NCBI RefSeq assembly: GCF_000224145.3
Contig: NW_004190428.2
Span: forward strand, 78,251 to 142,250
Direction: 5' to 3'
Source: Ciona intestinalis
Taxonomy: Eukaryota; Chordata; Ascidiacea; Phlebobranchia; Cionidae
DNA: 64,000 nt
Below the pieces are notes generated by a model that made no database searches, was not told the origin of the DNA, and worked only from the letters and a program-made list of their open reading frames with translations. Both the position numbers and the translations under genes were made by a program. The stretch's first letter is position 1. Every line of letters starts with the position of its first letter. Below are positions 25,785 to 36,159 of this stretch, in pieces.

Positions 25785-27539
25785 ACCTATATCCCGGGTT
25801 TAAATTAAAGCAGGTTCCTCCATTTTGACACACCCCGTGTTTACATTGATCAACATAGACATCACATTTCAATCCAGTAAACCCAGGTTTACAAACACAG
25901 ACAAATTCTTCGCCAAAACCTTCGCAACTTTCTGTCCCATTTTCGTTGCAATTGTGATTTTCACATGCGTTCATAAGAACAGAACAATTGACGCCTAATG
26001 AGAAGTAGAAATAATATATAATATTTTGGTAATCAGAATATTGACTTTTATACACCTAATGCTGATTGTCGAGTTATTTTATCTTTTTTTATTTATCCTT
26101 GCATGGCTGAGCAATGACAGTCGTTATAACACGGTTGTTGATACACCTCGTTCCGTCTTACAAGTTACCATGTATGTTACTTTGTGAGTAATTTTTGACT
26201 GACTATACTAATGAAAAAAGTGGTGCAACCAATTTAAAGTAATTGTTTTGTTAGCACTTTTGTAAAACTAGCCGTCAAAATTATTAAAGTGTTGGTCAAA
26301 TACAACTTAACTTATATAAACACCTGTGAAAACTGGTGCAACCAATTCAAAGTTATTGTTTCATCAAAAAAACAACTTAACTTCTATGAAAACCGGTAAA
26401 AAGTGGTTTAACTGTTTAGGGATTTAGTTTTGTTTACACTTATAAAAATATGTCTAAAAAGTAATATTCAAATATTCTTATTTTACCTGTATATTGTGTT
26501 GGGCATATACAGATGTAGGAATTATTAAGCTGAGTACATGATCCCCCATTCAAACAAGGATTACTGGTATTACAAATACTTTGGGATCCACATCTATAAC
26601 CAGAATACCCAGCTTTGCAAATACATTGGTATCCTGGAAAACTTAAGATCAGCAGATGTTTGGGACAACTTGGTGAATGAATGAATGTAACTTATTATCC
26701 TCGCATGGTGGGGCAACAACAGTTAATATAACAAGGGTGTTCTGTTTCATACACCCCCTTGCCTGTTAACAAGTTACCATGTATGTAACTTTAAGAGTAA
26801 ATAAATTTTGGGATTTTTAATTTTTTTTATGTGTGGCTGATAATTTCGACAACCCATTAGTGACCACTGGGTTGGAGCAATTATTGTTAAGTGTCTTGTG
26901 ATGGACACAAATGCCCAGAAGGCGGCAGTGACGAGCCTTAACCCATTACCTCTGGGTTAAAGGACCAAGGGCACAAACGTTTTTAACCTGGAACTGCAGA
27001 GCAACAGGCATGCATGCTAACCACTGTGCCATCACGCAATACATAGTAACCATATTTTTTATAAATAAAGAAAATACCGTTTTTCTCGTCAATACATAAT
27101 CCCTCATTATGACATGGGTTTGATTGACAGTTCATTATTGTTTGGCACAGATCTCCAGTGACACCTGGAGGACAAATACACGAGACATTTCCATTTGTGG
27201 CAACACATGTGGCATTGTTATTACATGGAGCAGTGCTGCACACATCAATTTTCAACTCGCAGTGAACACCTAGAAATACTGTAAAATTAGAACTAAATAC
27301 TGTAAAATTAGAACTGAAAACACTGTAAAAAAACTGGAAACACTGTAAAATTAGAACTGAAAACACTCTAAAAATGAAACAGGAAACACTAAATTTAATT
27401 TTAAAATAAAAGTTAAAAGTAAACATAAATTTAAAAAATTATGAAAACTAAATTAAAAAATTCATCAAGTAACAGCATACCTGTAAAACCATCTAAACAA
27501 ACGCATGAAATGTTATTTCTATTATTTATTTCAGTGCAA
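25785..27539 (-). CDS. Crumbs/EYS-like gene: duplicated EGF segment, copy B
   Basis: Exons 27481-27539 (5' end lost in the 821-N gap), 27078-27269, 26487-26633 and 25787-25994. Same lengths (192, 147, 208) and phases as copy A. Protein differences are few, e.g. NNATC for NNGTC, IMNCQSN for [15 protein letters not shown] for CESFGEKF and NPGYR for NQGYR. The downstream partner exon (CECKMGFSG type) expected after 25787 is absent and may lie in the gap 25407-25508. Confidence 0.85.
26690..27035 (-). mobile_element. SINE in duplicated segment, copy B, with 98-bp unit
   Basis: Same SINE as in copy A, but with an added 98-bp-type unit at about 26700-26795 (CGCATGGTGGGGCAACAACA, GGGTGTTCTGTTTCATACAC, CAAGTTACCATGTATGTAAC). 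Comparing the two copies gives natural boundaries for the unit. Confidence 0.7.
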
Positions 27540-28360
27540 NNNNNNNNNNNNNNNNNNNNNNNNNNNNNNNNNNNNNNNNNNNNNNNNNNNNNNNNNNNNN
27601 NNNNNNNNNNNNNNNNNNNNNNNNNNNNNNNNNNNNNNNNNNNNNNNNNNNNNNNNNNNNNNNNNNNNNNNNNNNNNNNNNNNNNNNNNNNNNNNNNNNN
27701 NNNNNNNNNNNNNNNNNNNNNNNNNNNNNNNNNNNNNNNNNNNNNNNNNNNNNNNNNNNNNNNNNNNNNNNNNNNNNNNNNNNNNNNNNNNNNNNNNNNN
27801 NNNNNNNNNNNNNNNNNNNNNNNNNNNNNNNNNNNNNNNNNNNNNNNNNNNNNNNNNNNNNNNNNNNNNNNNNNNNNNNNNNNNNNNNNNNNNNNNNNNN
27901 NNNNNNNNNNNNNNNNNNNNNNNNNNNNNNNNNNNNNNNNNNNNNNNNNNNNNNNNNNNNNNNNNNNNNNNNNNNNNNNNNNNNNNNNNNNNNNNNNNNN
28001 NNNNNNNNNNNNNNNNNNNNNNNNNNNNNNNNNNNNNNNNNNNNNNNNNNNNNNNNNNNNNNNNNNNNNNNNNNNNNNNNNNNNNNNNNNNNNNNNNNNN
28101 NNNNNNNNNNNNNNNNNNNNNNNNNNNNNNNNNNNNNNNNNNNNNNNNNNNNNNNNNNNNNNNNNNNNNNNNNNNNNNNNNNNNNNNNNNNNNNNNNNNN
28201 NNNNNNNNNNNNNNNNNNNNNNNNNNNNNNNNNNNNNNNNNNNNNNNNNNNNNNNNNNNNNNNNNNNNNNNNNNNNNNNNNNNNNNNNNNNNNNNNNNNN
28301 NNNNNNNNNNNNNNNNNNNNNNNNNNNNNNNNNNNNNNNNNNNNNNNNNNNNNNNNNNNN

Positions 28361-28745
28361 TCTGCCATACATAAAAAAAGAAAAAAATCCCCCCAAAAAA
28401 TATTCACCCACAAAGTAACATACATGGTAACTCGTAAGCTGGCACGAGGTGTTAAACCCGTTTGATAACGACTGTCGTTTTCCGGCCACTCGAGAATAAA
28501 TAGGTTACATTCATTTATCCATGCGTGGCGGGGCAACAACAGTTGTTATAACACGGGTGTTCTGTTTCATACACCTCATGCCGCTTACAAGTTACCACAA
28601 CTTATGTTTTTTTTGTATAACAACACTGGGTTGGAGCAATTGTCGCTAAGTGTCTTGCCCAAGGACACATATGCCCACAATGGTAGCAGCATTGAGCCTT
28701 GAACTCATTACCTCTGGGCTACAGGGAAGCATGCTAACCATTATG
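28361..28745. mobile_element. Two SINE/98-bp pieces in opposite orientations
   Basis: From 28361 a plus-oriented SINE end (CTGCCATACATAAAAAAAG) leads into a 98-bp-type unit (28410-28510). An inverted 98-bp-type unit (28515-28600) and a minus-oriented SINE follow: head CATAATGGTTAGCATGCTTC, B box GAGTTCAAGGCTCAATGC, body ACCATTGTGGGCATATGTGT. The arrangement makes a large imperfect inverted repeat next to the 821-N gap. Confidence 0.65.
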
Positions 28746-28928
28746 TTCAGTAAGGGAATGTAATTTTTAAGGGGATTCAAAGAAAACATTTATAAACAGT
28801 GTTGCATGTGATAATCTTTGTATAAAACGGTTTAACCTTAACAAAAATACAGTATATTTGTTAATTTAAAATATTGCTACTCAAAAAAATTGCAGTATTG
28901 CAAAAAAATTATAAAAATAGAAAATACC

Positions 28929-31084
28929 GTTTTCAATTTCGGTGCAATTTCCATGCAGACAAGTTAGATTTTGACACAAATTTTGATCAATTTCACAAAA
29001 AGTCCCGTTGTACCCAGATGTACATAAGCATGTGAATGAATTTATTCTGTGGAAGATAGAATAAAGTGATTTATATAACGTAAGTTTTATTTATCTCTAC
29101 AAATACATTAGTTTAGTGAAGATCAAAATAAATTAAACAACGAAGGGAATAAAATTAGCAACAAAGCGAATGTCGTTAAAACACGCTATGGGTAAAAACT
29201 ATTTAAGTAAGAGTGTCAAATAATAGTGTAACTGCTAAACTTACAATACAGGATAAATTAACTCATATTGAGTTCTGTTTAATTATTTTATGGTATAGAT
29301 TAAGATTACTTTGTGCTAAATATATCTAATGTCAATGTTATACATGGTGGCTTTATATACCTCATGCTCGCTGTAGATAGCTGTCAAAATAAGCAGACAT
29401 GACTTAGTAATAAATATTTTTGGTGAAAATTATATATTTTATAATATTTCTATGTACCCATCCAAGCATGTCCCGTTATTTTGACACGGAAGCGAAATGC
29501 AGTCATCCGTGTTAATTTCACACAGCTCTCCAGCATACCCTAGTGGACAAATGCATGAAAACCCGTCGTTTTTGATTTCACATCTCCCCCCATTTTTACA
29601 AGGTGATGACTCGCAAAAATTTATCTGAAATTTATGATGACTTTTCAAAAATTTCCATTTAAACTGATGAAGTCATCAAAATTTTGCAAATACTTTTTAA
29701 TAAAAATGTTGACTTTTTTCTGAAATTAGAATAAAAATAGTCAGCAGTCTAGTTAAGTAAAATTTTGTGTAATTCCACATCATTTTAAAATCACACCTAT
29801 ATTTTTCCTTGTTTAAGTTACTTGATCATTGCTACTGTATACGCCATACGGGATATATGATAATGATGATATTGTTTGCTAAATAATTATGTTAATATTA
29901 ATAGTATGACATAATATTAAACTGACAACAATTTTACACAAAAAACTGTATTAATGTAAAATCCTCACATAAAACAGAATCATATTTCACTGTAACTATA
30001 TCAAATTATATTATGACATCATAAATACCTTTATTTCACATGCAACTCCCATATAAGGGTGTGGACAGAAACAAGTGAATTCATCAACCACTAAATTACA
30101 AGTTCCATTGTTTAAACAAATGGGCACGCAAGTTGTTTTTGTTTCACAGTATGGACCTGAAATATAAATATTTCCGTCACCACAATGAGTTTTGAACCTA
30201 TGAGTCTCCAGTTACGAGACACACACTGAATCGTAGCCACCACAGTGAGCCTTGAACCTGGGAGCCTCCAGTTACGAGTCACACCCTGAATCGTAGCCAC
30301 CACAGTGAGCCTTGAACCTGGGAGCCTCCAGTTACGAGACACACACTGAATCGTAGCCACCACAGTGAGCCTTGAACCTGGGAGCCTCCAGTTACGAGGC
30401 ACACACTGAATCGTAGCCACCACAGTGAGCCTTGAACCTGGGAGCCTCCAGTTACGAGACACACACTGAATCGTAGCCACCACAGTGAGACTTGAACCTG
30501 GGAGCCTCCAGTTACGAGGCACACACTGAATCGTAGCCACCACAGTGAGCCTTGAACCTGGGAGCCTCCAGTTACGAGACACACACTGAATCGTAGCCAC
30601 CAGTGAGCCTTGAACCTGGGAGCCTCCAGTTACGAGACACACATTGAATCGTAGCCACCACAGTGAGCCTTGAACCTGGGAGCTTCCAGTTACGAGGCAC
30701 AAACTGAATCGTAGCCACCACAGTGAGCCTTGAACCTGGGAGTATCATTCAGTTACGATGTATTCCTACCTGTAAAATTTTCTGCACAAATGCAAATTGC
30801 TGTTCCATTCACAAAAGAACAGTTTCCACCATTTTTACACAATTCCTTTTCAGATTGTGAACATTCCAAAAACAAAGAAGTTTCACAACTTGAACCTGTC
30901 CAATTGCCAGTACAAACACATGTGAAAGAATCCTCATTGCTTGTACATGTACCATTGTTTTGGCAGGGATTGGGATCACATAAGAAATCAACAGACTGCA
31001 TGGAGTAGTCACAATATTTTCCACTGTATCCAGAATTACACTGGCAAGAGTATGTGTATGACTGTTTTATGCATTTTCCATTAC
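28929..31084 (-). CDS. Crumbs/EYS-like gene: EGF block 1
   Basis: Exons 30770-31084 (phases 1,1; three EGFs), 30029-30156 (1,0), 29458-29624 (0,2) and 28929-29046 (2,1). Modules include [67 protein letters not shown] and [15 protein letters not shown]. The exon 28929-29046 has an apparent 1-base deletion near 28980. The first half reads CLCTSGYNGTFCEIDQN and the second half reads LCQNLTCLHGNCTEIEN one frame over; without an added base a stop follows. Either an assembly error in an A/T run or a real lesion. Confidence 0.85.
30165..30755. repeat. 60-bp minisatellite, about 9.5 units, filling an intron
   Basis: The intron is 30157-30769 (613 bases), about 95% array. Same unit and orientation as at 17975. 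One unit is shortened by three bases (CGTAGCCACCAGTGAGCC at about 30590). Confidence 0.95.
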
Positions 31085-31104
31085 CTGGAAAATATGGTTT
31101 GGTC

Positions 31105-31560
31105 AGTTATATATTTGTGGTTGGGAACTTGATTGACTTATCCATGGTTGCCACTCCCATGCCCACAGTCGAGTTGCTGAAGCTATTGCAGTGTGTGGAT
31201 AAGCAGACATGACTTTTGGTTGGTTTGGTCATTTATATCCTCGTGGGTGGGAACTTGAGTGACTTATCCATGGTTGCCACTCCCATGCCCACAGTCGAGT
31301 TGCTGAAGCTATTGCAGTGTGTGGATAAGCAGACATGAATTTTGGTTGGTTTGGTCATTTATATCCTCATAGGTGGGAACTTGAGTGACTTATCCATGGT
31401 TGCCACTCCCATGCCCACAGTCGAGTTGCTAAAGCTATTGTAGTTTGTGGATAAACAGGCATGACTTTTGGTTGGTTTGGTCATTTATATCCTCATGGGT
31501 GGAAACTTGAGTGACTTACCCATGGTTGCCACTCCAATGCTCACAGTCAATAAAGCAGAC
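31105..31560. repeat. 126-bp-family array, about 3.5 units
   Basis: Units with GGTGGGAACTTGAGTGACTT, CCATGGTTGCCACTCCCATG, CCCACAGTCGAGTTGCTGAA and CAGTGTGTGGATAAGCAGAC. It fills most of the intron between exons 30770-31084 and 31615-31701. Confidence 0.9.
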
Positions 31561-31614
31561 AAGACTTTTAAAATATTCCACATAAAACAAGAATTATAAA
31601 AAACAAAACATTAC

Positions 31615-33886
31615 CACAGCATTCCATATCATGTGTAAAACATTGAACATTGAAGATGGTAATGTTGATCCTCAAACCTTCTAAACAATCTTCATTATTA
31701 TCTGTGAATAAAAATACAACATGCTCACTGTCAAGTTATAACATGGGTGTCTTCTTATACACCAGACACACATGGTGTATTCGTACACCTCATGCTCACT
31801 GTCAAGTTATGACATGGGTGTCTTGTTATGCACCAGACACACATGGTGTATTCATACACCTCATGCTCACTGTCAAGTTATAACATGGGTGTCTTCTTAT
31901 ACACCAGACACACATGGTGTATTCATACACCTCATGCTCACTCTCAAGTTATAACATGGATGTCTTCTTATACACCAGACACACATGGTGTATTCATACA
32001 CCTCATGCTCACTGTCGAGTTATAACATGGGTGTCTTCTTATACACCAGACACACATGGTGTATTCATACACCTCATGCTTCCTGTCGAGTTATAACATG
32101 GGTGTCTTCTTATACACCAGACACACATGGTGTATTCATACACCTCATGCTCACTGTCAAGTTATAACATGGGTGTCTTCTTATACACCAGACACACATA
32201 GTGTATTCATACACCTCATGCTCACTGTCAAGTTATAACATGGGTGTCTTCTTATACACCAGACACACATGGCGTAGTCATACACCTCATGCTCACTGTC
32301 AGGTTATAACATGGGCATCTTCTTATACACCAGACACACATGGTGTATTCATACACCTCATGCTCACTGTCGAGTTGTAACATGGGTGTCTTCTTATACA
32401 CCAGACACACATAGTGTATTCATACACCTCATGCTCACTGTCAAGTTATAACATGGGTGTCTTCTTATACACCAGACACACATGGTGTATTTATATAGTT
32501 AACTACAAACCATACCTTTATTAATAAATGAAAGCAAATAAATGCCTGGGTCAAATACTGAACCAACTCTGGAAGAAAAATTGATTTTTCCGATTCTGGT
32601 GGAATTTTCAAATTGACATTCCTCAAAATCGGTTTCATTTTGAAACCCAACAAGTTGTCCATTTGCTAATTATTAAAAGAAATAATTTTGGAAAAATGTT
32701 AGAGAATGCTGGAAGCTCCCAGTGGGTGGAGTTAAGCTACAATTTTAAGCATAGTGTGTTTTAACGACTGTTGTTTGCTGTTGATTTTCTTCTCTTCGTT
32801 GTTCTTTAAATTGCATGAACTTCGCTATAATTTTCAAAGCGAATTTTCAAAATAAATAAAATGATGTATTTGCGGATTACCTTTAAAACAAACCAAACTT
32901 AAACACTTTATTTATAGGTATATGTAACCTAATGTAAGCTAAACTTTAGTAGTTTAGCACTTTATATTAGGTTCATATGCATTACCATATATATGTAAAC
33001 GTATGTTTAGAGTGAATTACCTGAATATTTTTCCAGATCAAAGATTATTGCATCATCAGTGGTGAGTGTAATAGGACACAACTGATTTGGAAAATCTGAA
33101 ATGAAGTCGAATATTTTAAAAGTAAAATTTTGACACCACAGTGAGCCTTAAACCCGGGAGCCTCCAGTTACGAAGCACACACTGAATCGTAGCCACCATG
33201 GTGAGCCTTGAACCTGGGAGCCTCCAGTTACGAGGCACACACTGAATCGTAGCCACCACAGTAAGCCTTGAACCTGGGAGCCTCCAGTTACGAGGCACAC
33301 ACTGAATCGTAGCCACCACAGTGAGCCTTGAACCTGGGAGCCTCCAGTTACGAGGCACACACTGAATCGTAGCCACCACAGTGAGCCTTGAACCTGGGAA
33401 CCTCCAGTTACGAGGTACACACCGAATCGTAGCCACCACAGTGAGCCTTGAACCTGGTAGCCTCCAGTTACGAGGCACACACTGAATCGTAGCCACCACA
33501 GTGAGCCTTGAACCTGGGGCTGGGAGTCTCCAGTTACGAGACACACACTGAATCGTAGCCACCACAGTGAGCCTTGAGCCTGGGGGAGCCTCCAGTTACG
33601 AGGCACACAATAAATCGTAGCCACCACAATGAGCCTTGAACCTGGGAGCCTCCAGTTACAACATACACATTAATTAACACATACCTTCTTCATAACCGGA
33701 TCCTTCGTCGTCTCTATCTCCATAACACTTAGAATATGTAACACATTTGTCATCGCTCATACGAAAAACGGTGGGCGCAAAATCACTTTTCAAACGGGTT
33801 TCAAAACTCGCGAACTTCGTACATGTTTCCCCAGTTGAAAATTCCCCGAAAGACAACACGAAATAAACGCAATATAAGAAAAACAT
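31615..33886 (-). CDS. Crumbs/EYS-like gene: start, signal peptide and cupredoxin-like N-terminal domain
   Basis: Exons 33685-33886, 33021-33095, 32516-32665 and 31615-31701; all internal junctions are phase 1. The ATG at 33886 opens a hydrophobic signal peptide (MFFLYCVYFVLSFG). Residues about 68-165 resemble the plant phytocyanin/cupredoxin fold. A beta-strand (ITLTTDDAIIFDLE) is followed by FEEC, then a spaced strand with PGIYLLSF, a second cysteine in NNEDCLEG, and a last strand LRINITI. This mirrors the Y-x-x-C ... PG-x-YYF ... HC-x-x-G-x-K pattern. The copper-binding His next to the second Cys is replaced by Asp, so copper binding is unlikely. N-glycosylation sites (NET, NST, NFS, NIT) support secretion. 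The chain then continues into the EGF array. Fold assignment is inference from pattern. Confidence 0.75.
31722..32500. repeat. 71-bp minisatellite, about 11 units, filling an intron
   Basis: The intron is 31702-32515 (814 bases), about 96% array. It starts about 20 bases from the acceptor and ends within about 15 bases of the donor. Confidence 0.95.
33130..33660. repeat. 60-bp minisatellite, about 9 units, filling the first large intron
   Basis: The intron is 33096-33684 (589 bases), about 90% array. Units at 33181, 33241, 33301, 33361 and so on, exactly 60 bases apart. Two units carry short insertions (near 33515 and 33580). Confidence 0.95.
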
Positions 33887-34090
33887 TTGACAAAGTTTGG
33901 TACATTGTAATCGAAGACTAGTGACTGAAATTTAGCCGTAATTACTCGTTGTGCTACACTTAAAAGTTGTCAAGTGTCCTTCAGATTGCTTTTGTGTTTC
34001 GGGTCTTCATAATTTGGTATTTTCCCAACGAATATTATTTGTGGGACATGTTTATTGTTATATCAGATGTAACTCATTCATATTTTATGT
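33887..34090. other. 5' flank of the Crumbs/EYS-like gene
   Basis: About 200 bases of unique sequence between the presumed start codon and the 126-bp array. No convincing TATA or initiator was identified. Confidence 0.3.
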
Positions 34091-34920
34091 TTTGGTATGA
34101 CTAAACCAACCAAAAGTCATGTCTGCTTATCCACACACTGCAATAGCTTCAGCAACTCAACTGTGGGCATGGGAGTGGCAATCATGGATAAGTCACTCAA
34201 GTTCCCACCCACGAGGATATAAATGACCAAACCAACCAAAAGTCATGTCTGCTTATCCACACACTGCAATAGCTTCAGCAACTCGACTGTGGGCATGGAA
34301 GTGGCAACCATGGATAAGTCACTCAAGTTCCCACCCACAAGGATATAAATGACCAAACCAACCAAAAGTCATGTCTGCTTATCCACACACTGCAATAGTT
34401 TCAGCAACTCGACTGTGGGCATGGGAGTGGCAATCATGGATAAGTCACTCAAGTTCCCACCCACGAGGATATAAATGACCAAACCAACCAAAAGTCATGC
34501 CTGCTTATCCACACACTGCAATAGCTTCAGCAACTCGACTGTGGGCATGGAAGTGGCAACCATGGATAAGTCACTCAAGTTCCCACCCACGAGGATATAA
34601 ATGACCAAACCAACCAAAAGTCATGCCTGCTTATCCACACACTGTAATAGCTTCAGCAACACGACTGTGGGCATGGAAGTGGCAACCATGGATAAGTCAC
34701 TCAAGTTCCCACCCATGAGGATATAAATGACCAAACCAACCAAAAGTCATGCCTGCTTATCCACACACTGTAATAGCTTCAGCAACACAACACGACTGTG
34801 GGCATGGAAGTGGCAACCATGGATAAGTCACTCAAGTTCCCACCCACAAGGATATAAATGACCAAACGAACCAAAAGTCATGTCTACTTATCCACACACT
34901 GCAATAGCTTCAGCAGATCA
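34090..34920. repeat. 126-bp minisatellite, about 6.5 units
   Basis: CAATAGCTTCAGCAACTC recurs at 34141, 34267 and 34393, i.e. a 126-base period. Units contain AACCAAAAGTCATGTCTGCT, TATCCACACACTGCAATAGC, CTGTGGGCATGGGAGTGGCA and CACCCACGAGGATATAAATG. One unit has a 5-base ACACA insertion (about 34790). It ends inside the intron just upstream of the TTLL exon. Confidence 0.95.
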
Positions 34921-34962
34921 ACCACAAGGAAATAAATTAATAGGATATATATTTTTTTTCAG

Positions 34963-35179
34963 AATACAGTTATTTCGAAATGCTGAAAAAATCCCGCCAT
35001 GTGAACAGACCATAGTACAGGAATACTTGGACAAGCCATTGTTACTAGACGGGTATAAGATTGACTTGAGATTGTATTGTCTTGTAACCCACTGTGACCC
35101 ACTGCGTGCTTTCTTATATAAGGACGGGTTGGTCAGATTAAGTACGGAGAAGTATGTCAACCCAACCGAACAAAATATG
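34963..35179 (+). CDS. Isolated exon of a tubulin tyrosine ligase-like (TTLL) glutamylase
   Basis: Exon bounded by TTTTTTTTCAG and GTAAGT, phase 2 in and 0 out. It encodes part of the TTLL ATP-grasp catalytic core: EKIPPCEQTIVQEYLDKPLL, DGYKIDLRLYCLVTHCDPLR and FLYKDGLVRLSTEKYVNP. These are the conserved nucleotide- and tubulin-tail-binding segments of TTLL polyglutamylases. No other TTLL exon is recognisable in the window, and the exon is wedged between two 126-bp arrays. It may be a piece of a gene whose neighbouring exons lie in gaps, a misplaced contig, or a dispersed gene fragment. Confidence 0.85.
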
Positions 35180-35214
35180 GTAAGTAGGTTTTATTTTAAC
35201 CGGTGAGGTTCTAC

Positions 35215-35415
35215 TGTGTAGCACACCATGGGAACTGAGATTTATGCCAGAGTTGCCCATTACCCCAACATTGTATATGCACATTCTATTCTATATGGGT
35301 GAGGTCCTACAGTATGGCATGTCATAGGACCTGGGATTTAGGCCNGGGGTTTGCGCATTACCTGACACACCAGGGTGCAACAACCCACTAGGGCAAAGCA
35401 TGTAGGAACCTAGGA
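35215..35415. repeat. Single 97-bp-family unit plus related sequence
   Basis: Inverted copy of the unit (GCCAGAGTTGCCCATTACCC, CCAACATTGTATATGCACAT, ATATGGGTGAGGTCCTACAG). A related stretch follows (CCAGGGTGCAACAACCCACT). Ends at the 50-N gap; one ambiguous base at 35345. Confidence 0.8.
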
Positions 35416-35465
35416 NNNNNNNNNNNNNNNNNNNNNNNNNNNNNNNNNNNNNNNNNNNNNNNNNN

Positions 35466-36030
35466 ACTGTGGGCATGGGAGTGGCAACCATGGATAAGTC
35501 ACTCAAGTTCCCACCCATGAAAATATAAATGACCAAACCAACCAAAAGTCATGTCTGCTTATCCACACACTGCAATAGCTTCAGCAACTCGACTGTGGGC
35601 ATGGAAGTGGCAACCATGGATAAGTCACTCAAGTTCCCACCCACGAGGATATAAATGACCAAACCAACCAAAAGTCATGTCTGCTTATCCACACACTGCA
35701 ATAGCTTCAGCAAATCGACTGTGGGCATGGGAGTGGCAACCATGGATAAGTCACTCAAGTTCCCACCCACGAGGATATAAATGACCAAACCAACCAAAAG
35801 TCATGTCTGCTTATCCACACACTGCAATAGCTTCAGCAAATCAACTGTGGGCATGGGAGTGGCAACCATGGATAAGTCACTCAAGTTTCCACCCACGAGG
35901 ATATAAATAACCAAACCAACCAAAAGTCATGTCTGCTTATCCACACACTACAATAGCTTCAGCAAATCAACTGTGGGCATGGGAGTGGCAACCATGGATA
36001 AGTCACTCAAGTTCCCACCCATGAAAATAC
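35466..36030. repeat. 126-bp minisatellite, about 4.5 units
   Basis: Same family and orientation as 34090-34920, resuming right after the gap 35416-35465. The two may be one array interrupted by the TTLL exon region. Confidence 0.95.
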
Positions 36031-36159
36031 AAATAAATCAACAGCAATTACTTCGATATCACTTTACTGCTACAATGTTTGCTACATAAATATATTTCTA
36101 AATACACAGTGGAAAAAAAGGCACCAAACAAGTAACATGATTGTGTTTAGTGTGTTTTA

